DNA from: Roseobacter sp. SK209-2-6
Lineage (GTDB): Bacteria; Pseudomonadota; Alphaproteobacteria; Rhodobacterales; Rhodobacteraceae
DNA: 64,000 nucleotides
NCBI RefSeq assembly: GCF_000169455.1
Contig: NZ_AAYC01000001.1
Location: 1-64,000 of the forward strand
Direction of reading: 5' to 3'
The notes below the pieces were generated by a model. It was not told the DNA's origin. It made no database searches and saw only the letters and a program-made list of their open reading frames with translations. The position numbers and the translations under genes were made by a program. This document shows positions 58,766 to 64,000 of the stretch, in pieces; within the stretch, counting starts at the first letter, position 1, and every line of letters starts with the position of its first letter.

Positions 58766-60350
58766 TCCGGCAGAAAGCCCAGGCGGGGCAGGCGCTTCGG
58801 GCGTCGCATCTGCAGAGAGCGCGGGCCTGCGCCTGCGTGAGACTTGGCTCTTGGCGGCGACCTTTCTGGTGGCCGTTGCAGGGCTGATCTATGAACTCAT
58901 TGCAGCAACGCTTTCCAGCTACCTCTTGGGGGATTCGGTCCGGCAGTTTTCCTATGTGATTGGGATTTTTCTGTCGGCCATGGGGCTGGGGGCCTGGCTC
59001 TCACGCTTTGTGGGGCAAGCCATGCGTGGCTTTATCTGGGCGCAGATCCTTCTGGGGATCGCAGGCGGTTTTATGGCGCCAGTGGTGTTCTTTACCTTTG
59101 CCTGGATGGAGAGCGTCACACTGCCACTCTATGGGTTGCTGATCACCGTGGGTGTGCTGTCAGGAATGGAAATCCCGCTGATCGCGCGGGTTCTGAAGGA
59201 GATCGGTGCGCCGGAGTTCCGCTTTGAAAATGTGCTGAGCGTTGATTACATCGGTGCTCTTGTTGCTTCTCTTGCCTTTCCACTGCTGGTTATTCCCTAC
59301 CTGGGGCTGATGCCCGCAAGCCTGACTTTTGGGGCGCTGAATCTCGGTGTTGCAGGTCTTTCTCTTTGGATCTTCCGCAGCCAGGCCAGCCCATTGCAGG
59401 TTTTGACCTGGGCCATTGCGCTCTTGTTGACGTTGGCGGGACTGTGGCAATCGGAACGACTGGTTTCGGTCAGTGAAGCCAGCCTGTTTGAGGATGATGT
59501 GATCTTTAGCGAGGCCACGCCCTATCAGCAGATTACAGTCACGCGCTATCGCAACCGCACGCGATTGTTCCTGGATTACTCGATCCAGTTCGATACGCTG
59601 GATGAACATCGCTATCATGAAAGTCTGGTGCATCCGGCCCTAGCTTTGTCACCGCGCCGGGCTTCAGTACTGATCCTGGGCGGAGGCGACGGGATGGCAG
59701 TGCGCGAAGTGATGCGCTGGGCCGATGTGGAGGCCGTAACCCTGGTGGATCTGGATCCTAGGGTGACAGAGCTGTTTCGCGATCACCCTGATCTGTCGCA
59801 GCTCAACAATGGGGTGCTGAAGGACCCGCGCCTTTCAATCCTAAACCAAGATGCCTGGCGTTTTGTCGAAGAGAGCGAAGCGATCTTTGATGTGATCCTG
59901 ATAGATCTGCCGGACCCTAAAAACCTCGCGCTGTCGAAACTCTATTCGCGCCAATTCTACGGTGCATTGATAGAGCGGTTGAGCGCGCATGGGGTGCTGG
60001 TGACCCAGGCTGGATCTCCGCTATTTGCGAGAGAGGCCTTTTGGTCGATCGCAGCGACCCTAAAGGCCACTCGAAACCCGCAAGCGCCGGGTGAGGGGCT
60101 GCAGATCCTACCCTATCATAGCTATTTGCCCAGCTTTGGCGATTGGGGATTTATCCTTGCCTCTCCGCAAAAACCTGCGGCACGGGATTTCGACCTGCCT
60201 GAAGGCCTGCGTTATCTGACCCCGGAAGTCTGGACTGCGGCGCAGGTCTTTGATCCGGAAACGGGACCGCTGGAGGTGGAGGTGAACTCGCTCCAGTCCC
60301 ATGCTCTGGTCGGATATTATCTGGATGGTTGGGCGCGCTGGTTTGAATGA
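58755..60350 (+). CDS. Membrane-bound spermidine-synthase-like aminopropyltransferase
   Basis: Residues about 28-230 hold roughly seven membrane helices; residues about 255-500 are a spermidine-synthase fold with TPYQQITVTRY, DEHRYHESLVHPAL, the SAM-type loop LILGGGDGMAVREV and the acid motif LIDLPDPKN. It may attach aminopropyl groups to a polyamine or other amine at the membrane. The likely start is TTG 58755 inside the DUF350 gene, implying translational coupling; no good ribosome-binding site is seen. No SAM decarboxylase gene adjoins. Confidence 0.8.
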   Translation: MSLDPAESPGGAGASGVASAESAGLRLRETWLLAATFLVAVAGLIYELIAATLSSYLLGDSVRQFSYVIGIFLSAMGLGAWLSRFVGQAMRGFIWAQILLGIAGGFMAPVVFFTFAWMESVTLPLYGLLITVGVLSGMEIPLIARVLKEIGAPEFRFENVLSVDYIGALVASLAFPLLVIPYLGLMPASLTFGALNLGVAGLSLWIFRSQASPLQVLTWAIALLLTLAGLWQSERLVSVSEASLFEDDVIFSEATPYQQITVTRYRNRTRLFLDYSIQFDTLDEHRYHESLVHPALALSPRRASVLILGGGDGMAVREVMRWADVEAVTLVDLDPRVTELFRDHPDLSQLNNGVLKDPRLSILNQDAWRFVEESEAIFDVILIDLPDPKNLALSKLYSRQFYGALIERLSAHGVLVTQAGSPLFAREAFWSIAATLKATRNPQAPGEGLQILPYHSYLPSFGDWGFILASPQKPAARDFDLPEGLRYLTPEVWTAAQVFDPETGPLEVEVNSLQSHALVGYYLDGWARWFE

Positions 60351-60370
60351 CCTCTGCCCCGGAAACAAGA

Positions 60371-60405
60371 AGCACCCCGGCCGATTGGAACGAGGTGCTG
60401 TTTTG
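60371..60405. terminator. Hairpin between the spermidine-synthase-like gene and hmuV
   Basis: AGCACC (60371-60376) pairs with GGTGCT (60394-60399), followed by GTTTTG on the plus strand. It lies between convergent genes and may act on both. Confidence 0.5.
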
Positions 60406-60408
60406 AGT

Positions 60409-61221
60409 TCAAATGCTGCGACTGGCCATCTGCACCCGTGCCTGCGGCAAGAGAAAGGGGATATGGCCGGGCGGCGTGGTATTCACCGGCACCGGGCAGC
60501 CATAGGTCTGTGCAAGCGTGCTGTCCGTCAAGACTTCGGTGGGTGTGCCCTGCGTGACAACATTGCCCCCATCCATCAGCACAACATCATCCGCAAACAT
60601 GGCGGTGAGGTTCAGATCGTGCATCACGGCGATCACGCCGCCTCCGTGGGCTGCATAGTTGCGCGCCAGATCCATCACCGTGAACTGATGCCCAATGTCG
60701 AGACTGGCCACGGGTTCATCCAGTAATAGCCAGCAGGGTTTCCCCGATACAACAGGTTCCCAGACCTGGGTTAGAACACGGGCCAATTGCACCCGCTGCT
60801 GCTCCCCCCCAGAGAGGTCCTGATACATGCGGCCCGCAAAACCACCAAGGCCAACAGCCTCAAGCGCCCGAATGGGGATCGAACTATCCGCAGCAGAGAG
60901 GCCGGCACTCAGTCCTAACCGTGTGATCTCTAGCACCGTGAAGGGGAAGGCGATGGTGCTGCTTTGCGGCTGAACGGCACGGATGGCGGCTAGCTGCCAG
61001 GGCTGCAAGTGGTTGACATCCAGGCCATTCAAGGTAACCGAGCCTTCGTGCGCGATTTCGCCAGTTATTGCCCGTAGCAATGTTGTTTTGCCGGACCCAT
61101 TGGGACCAACAATGGCAGTTACACGCCCAGCGGCTGCGGTGAAGTTGACCGAATGGAGGATTTCCTTGCGTCCCAAACACGCGCGGATTCCCTGGGCTTC
61201 CAGTGTGAATGCTCTGCTCAT
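60409..61221 (-). CDS. hmuV: Heme ABC transporter ATP-binding protein HmuV
   Basis: The 270-residue ATPase has Walker A GPNGSGKT (39-46), signature LSGGEQQRVQLARVL and Walker B CWLLLDEPVASLD. It powers heme import through HmuU. ATG 61221 overlaps the hmuU stop by 4 bp; the frame extends to 61257 within hmuU. It is the last gene of the operon. Confidence 0.92.
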   Translation of the reverse strand: MSRAFTLEAQGIRACLGRKEILHSVNFTAAAGRVTAIVGPNGSGKTTLLRAITGEIAHEGSVTLNGLDVNHLQPWQLAAIRAVQPQSSTIAFPFTVLEITRLGLSAGLSAADSSIPIRALEAVGLGGFAGRMYQDLSGGEQQRVQLARVLTQVWEPVVSGKPCWLLLDEPVASLDIGHQFTVMDLARNYAAHGGGVIAVMHDLNLTAMFADDVVLMDGGNVVTQGTPTEVLTDSTLAQTYGCPVPVNTTPPGHIPFLLPQARVQMASRSI

Positions 61222-62312
61222 AGGACCAGGTCCACCCGTCGCTTCAAGAGAATCCAAAGGAAAACAGGCGCCCCTAGGATGGCGGTGACGATGCCAATAG
61301 GAAGTTCCGCCGGAGCGATCACAACGCGGGCAATCATATCCGCTGCCAGTAGCAAAATAGCCCCAAGCAGGGCCGCATTGGGCAAAAGCGTATTATGATC
61401 CGGCCCGGTAGCAAGCCGTAAGAGATGTGGTACCACGATGCCGATAAAACCAATGCCGCCCGAGATCGCAACCGCGGCCCCAGTGGCGCCTGCAACCGCC
61501 AGAATTGCTGTGTTTTTTACCCGCTGCACCGGAATGCCGACATGGCCCGCCGCCGCCTCTCCTAGAGCAAGTGCGTTCAAACCGCGCGCCAGCATGGGTG
61601 CCGCCACAAGAGCCAAGGCGATGATCGGCAAAGCGGTAAGTACTTTGCCCCATGTGGCTCCGGCCAGGGATCCCATCCCCCAGAAGGTCAGGTCTCTGAG
61701 TTGGCTGTCATCGGCAATATAGACCAGAATTCCGGAGGCCGCTCCGGATAGAGCGCCGAGGGCAATTCCGGCAAGGAGCATGGTCGCAACAGAGGTCTGC
61801 CCCGCACGCGTAGATACGCGATAGAGCAACAGCGTGGAGGCCCAGCCACCAAGGAAGGCCGAGACGGGCACCAAGGCGCTGCCAAGATAGGTTTGCAGCG
61901 TTGCGGGCAAAAGGCTGCCCAGCACGATGGCGGTGATAGCTGCGAGCCCGGCACCTGCGCTGACCCCGACGATTCCGGGATCTGCCAAGGGATTGCGAAA
62001 AAGGCCCTGCATCACGGCGCCGGAAACAGCTAGGGCGGCGCCAACCAGAATACCCATCGCCAGGCGAGGCAGGCGAATGTCAAACAAGACCACCCGATCA
62101 AGCGTGGCGAGTTCTCGACCTTGGATCAAATCACTCAGAGTGCGCCAAAGTGAGATGCCAGAGGCCCCTGAGGTGAGCGAGAAAATCGAAACCAGGAGCA
62201 AAGAGAACGCCAGGATCAGAGTCAGTTGTTTGGCGCGAATGCGGCGGTCTGGCAATGGTGCAACGTTACTTTGCTTCGAAGCTTCGGAGAGCTCTGCAGT
62301 GACGGTGCTCAT
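61218..62312 (-). CDS. hmuU: Heme ABC transporter permease HmuU
   Basis: This 364-residue FecCD-family permease has about nine or ten helices, with the hallmark GAVMQGLFRNPLADPGIVGV and GFIGIVVPHLLRLATGPDH near the C-terminal half. It forms the inner-membrane channel for heme. It overlaps hmuT and hmuV by 4 bp at each end. Confidence 0.92.
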   Translation of the reverse strand: MSTVTAELSEASKQSNVAPLPDRRIRAKQLTLILAFSLLLVSIFSLTSGASGISLWRTLSDLIQGRELATLDRVVLFDIRLPRLAMGILVGAALAVSGAVMQGLFRNPLADPGIVGVSAGAGLAAITAIVLGSLLPATLQTYLGSALVPVSAFLGGWASTLLLYRVSTRAGQTSVATMLLAGIALGALSGAASGILVYIADDSQLRDLTFWGMGSLAGATWGKVLTALPIIALALVAAPMLARGLNALALGEAAAGHVGIPVQRVKNTAILAVAGATGAAVAISGGIGFIGIVVPHLLRLATGPDHNTLLPNAALLGAILLLAADMIARVVIAPAELPIGIVTAILGAPVFLWILLKRRVDLVL

Positions 62313-63178
62313 TCTTGGGCTCCGTAGAGCGCGTTGCTCAGCTCTGTCACTGCAGAGGCTGTGCGGGGGCCAAAGCCAAGAAGATGCAATCCATTCATGC
62401 GAACCAAAGCGCCATTTTGGGCTGCAGGTGTTGGGGTCAAGGCTGGTATTGAAAGCATTTTGTCCGCGCTCATCCCCTGGTCGCCACTCCGATCCATGGC
62501 AAGGATTACATCCGGAGCCGCTGCTGAAACTGCCTCATCGGTGATTTGCTTGTAGCCGCTAAACGCCTGCACCGCGTTTACGCCGCCGGCCATGCTGATA
62601 ATCCCATCAGCCGCGGTCTCTTGTCCCCCTGCCATGATCCGCCCGCCTTGGGTTGAGAGAATAAACAGAACCTTTTTGGGGCGATCTCCGGCGGCTGCCT
62701 TCGCACGAGACAGAGCGGCCTCCAATTCTGCGCTCACCTGATCCGCCAGGGCCCGCGCTTCGGCCTCTTGGCCAAGGGCTGCGCCAACGGTTTCGATCTT
62801 TTGGGCTACACCCTTCGCCGAAAAGACCTCTGGCACCTCGATAAAAGTCACATTTGCTGCCTTGAGAACCTCCAGGGTTTCCGGCGGGCCGGCACCTTCT
62901 GTTGCGAGGATAAGGTCAGGGGCAATCGACAACACCCCTTCAGGAGACAGCGCACGGGCATAGCCAACATTTGGCAACGCGGTCACCTCCGCCGGATAGG
63001 AGGAGGTGGTATCTCGTGCAACCAGGCGTTTGTCCTGACCTAAAGCGTAGACGATTTCAGTGACCGACCCGCCAATCGAAACAACACGGTTGTGGGGCTC
63101 AGCACGCGCCATCTGGGCGGCAAAAAGCGCGAGGAACAGAATGTTCAGAAACGCGAAGAGGCGAGAGAACAGGCTCAT
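62309..63178 (-). CDS. hmuT: Heme periplasmic binding protein HmuT
   Basis: The 289-residue protein has a signal peptide (ending LFAAQMARA) and a cluster C substrate-binding fold starting RVVSIGGSVTEIVYALGQ. A tyrosine in the following VARDTTSSYPAEVTALPNVG region could bind heme iron. GGAGG lies 7 nt before ATG 63178, which overlaps the hmuS stop by 4 bp. Confidence 0.92.
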   Translation of the reverse strand: MSLFSRLFAFLNILFLALFAAQMARAEPHNRVVSIGGSVTEIVYALGQDKRLVARDTTSSYPAEVTALPNVGYARALSPEGVLSIAPDLILATEGAGPPETLEVLKAANVTFIEVPEVFSAKGVAQKIETVGAALGQEAEARALADQVSAELEAALSRAKAAAGDRPKKVLFILSTQGGRIMAGGQETAADGIISMAGGVNAVQAFSGYKQITDEAVSAAAPDVILAMDRSGDQGMSADKMLSIPALTPTPAAQNGALVRMNGLHLLGFGPRTASAVTELSNALYGAQE

Positions 63179-64000
63179 TCTGCGGCCTCCATTTCCGAGG
63201 ATTTGGTCGGAGAGTTGCTGGCAAGGGAGGGCAGTTGTGCAATGATGGCGTGCCATTCGGGTCGGTGGTCTTGTTCTTTGGTTCGGCGGCCAAAGATTTG
63301 CAGGATCAACCCGCCCTCGGCATCGAATGCTTCAATGGACTGGGTATTTCCATTGCGGGTGGGTTTGGTGACGGCCCAGACTTCGGCGATGTGATCCAGG
63401 CGCAAATGCAGATCGAATCCGGGATCTAGGATGTTCTGCCAGGGGCCCATTGCACGCAGGTTTTGCACTGGGCCACCATGAATTTCGATACATCCCATAT
63501 TGCCCACAAAGATCATGACTTCCGTTCCGCTACCGCATAGCGCCTGCAGGGAGTCATCGATCGCTTCGGGGGCTAGGGCACGTGCAAGAGGCTCGCCAAC
63601 AATGCGATAGGCGCCGAGGCGATTCATCTTCAGTCGCGAGGTCATGCTGCGAAACTGGTGCGTGTCTGTCATGGCCTCCCAGTCGCGGCGGAGCTCTGCT
63701 GCCTTTTCCGGACTTCCCTTTGCCATCTCTGGCGGGATCCGGGGAGAGACTTCAAGGCTGTCGTTCTGCTCAGCCAGGGTAAGTTCGTCCACCAGGGTCT
63801 GCCAGGCATCAAGATTTGATTCGGGCCTCAGGTGGATTTTGTGCACTGCATCTCCGGCGGCATCAAAGAACTGAAGCGAACGCCGGATGCCCGACGCCCC
63901 CTCCCGCTCTACCGCAAAGGCAGAGACAAAATGGCGGGGGAATAGGCGCAGGTCGATCTCTTCGGTCAAAACCATGGCTGCGTGCTTCCCAGCGTGGAAA
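63175..64000 (-). CDS. hmuS: Hemin-degrading factor HmuS (partial, N-terminus beyond the window)
   Basis: The visible 275 codons match the middle and C-terminal parts of ChuS/HmuS proteins, which take up or degrade heme in the cytoplasm. IDLRLFPRHFVSAFAVE and SLQFFDAAGDAVHKIHL belong to the end of the first half, and SIEAFDAEGGLILQIFGRR to the second. The frame remains open to the window edge (FPRWEARS before MVLTEEID), so the internal Met is not the start. Confidence 0.88.
   Translation of the reverse strand, partial: FHAGKHAAMVLTEEIDLRLFPRHFVSAFAVEREGASGIRRSLQFFDAAGDAVHKIHLRPESNLDAWQTLVDELTLAEQNDSLEVSPRIPPEMAKGSPEKAAELRRDWEAMTDTHQFRSMTSRLKMNRLGAYRIVGEPLARALAPEAIDDSLQALCGSGTEVMIFVGNMGCIEIHGGPVQNLRAMGPWQNILDPGFDLHLRLDHIAEVWAVTKPTRNGNTQSIEAFDAEGGLILQIFGRRTKEQDHRPEWHAIIAQLPSLASNSPTKSSEMEAAE

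Overview
The window reads as a chromosomal segment of a marine Roseobacter-group alphaproteobacterium (Rhodobacterales). This is inferred from gene content and order: a tauR/tpa/xsc/pta taurine cluster with a SoeABC-type sulfite dehydrogenase, a cuyA/cuyZ cysteate module, a VPLPA-CTERM protein, an Entner-Doudoroff operon and DUF1127. I found no rRNA, tRNA, CRISPR array, transposase or phage gene.

Layout. 1-9.9 kb: a decayed M24 peptidase remnant, fadH with a palindromic operator, rppH, an EamA exporter divergent from a MarR regulator over two identical palindromes, a PfkB kinase with nth, an AraC/MGMT fusion, an OmpA-like lipoprotein, an FMN reductase, and a MaoC-type hydratase broken by one in-frame TAG. 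9.9-16.3 kb: an inverted-repeat-rich gap, a split MnmC pair, an EamA transporter, a lytic transglycosylase, dapA and an AhpD-like protein. 16.4-32.6 kb: the sulfonate region. Minus-strand xsc, a TSUP exporter, pta, a UPF0324 exporter and soeABC lie below tauR, with tpa further upstream. A VPLPA-CTERM gene on the opposite strand sits between soeA and soeB. 32.8-39 kb: a BKACE/class III aminotransferase operon, katG with an OxyR-like site, and a Nal1-like trypsin-fold protein whose catalytic His appears replaced. 39-49.6 kb: sbcDC, cuyRZA, and a GGT/TSUP/GntR operon behind a 35-bp dyad. 49.6-55.4 kb: pgi-zwf-edd-eda, without pgl. 55.5-64 kb: DUF1127, an LprI-like protein, an operon of two DUF4178 proteins, a small membrane peptide, DUF350 and a membrane spermidine-synthase-like protein, then the heme-uptake operon hmuSTUV running off the right edge.

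How it fits together. Tpa would turn taurine into sulfoacetaldehyde. Xsc splits that into sulfite and acetyl phosphate, Pta makes acetyl-CoA, SoeABC oxidises sulfite to sulfate, and the TSUP and UPF0324 proteins export the anions. TauR-like sites (CTGGCCCTA core) lie about 85-95 bp upstream of both xsc and tpa. CuyA would feed cysteate sulfur into the same sulfite pool. A taurine importer (tauABC) is not in the window.
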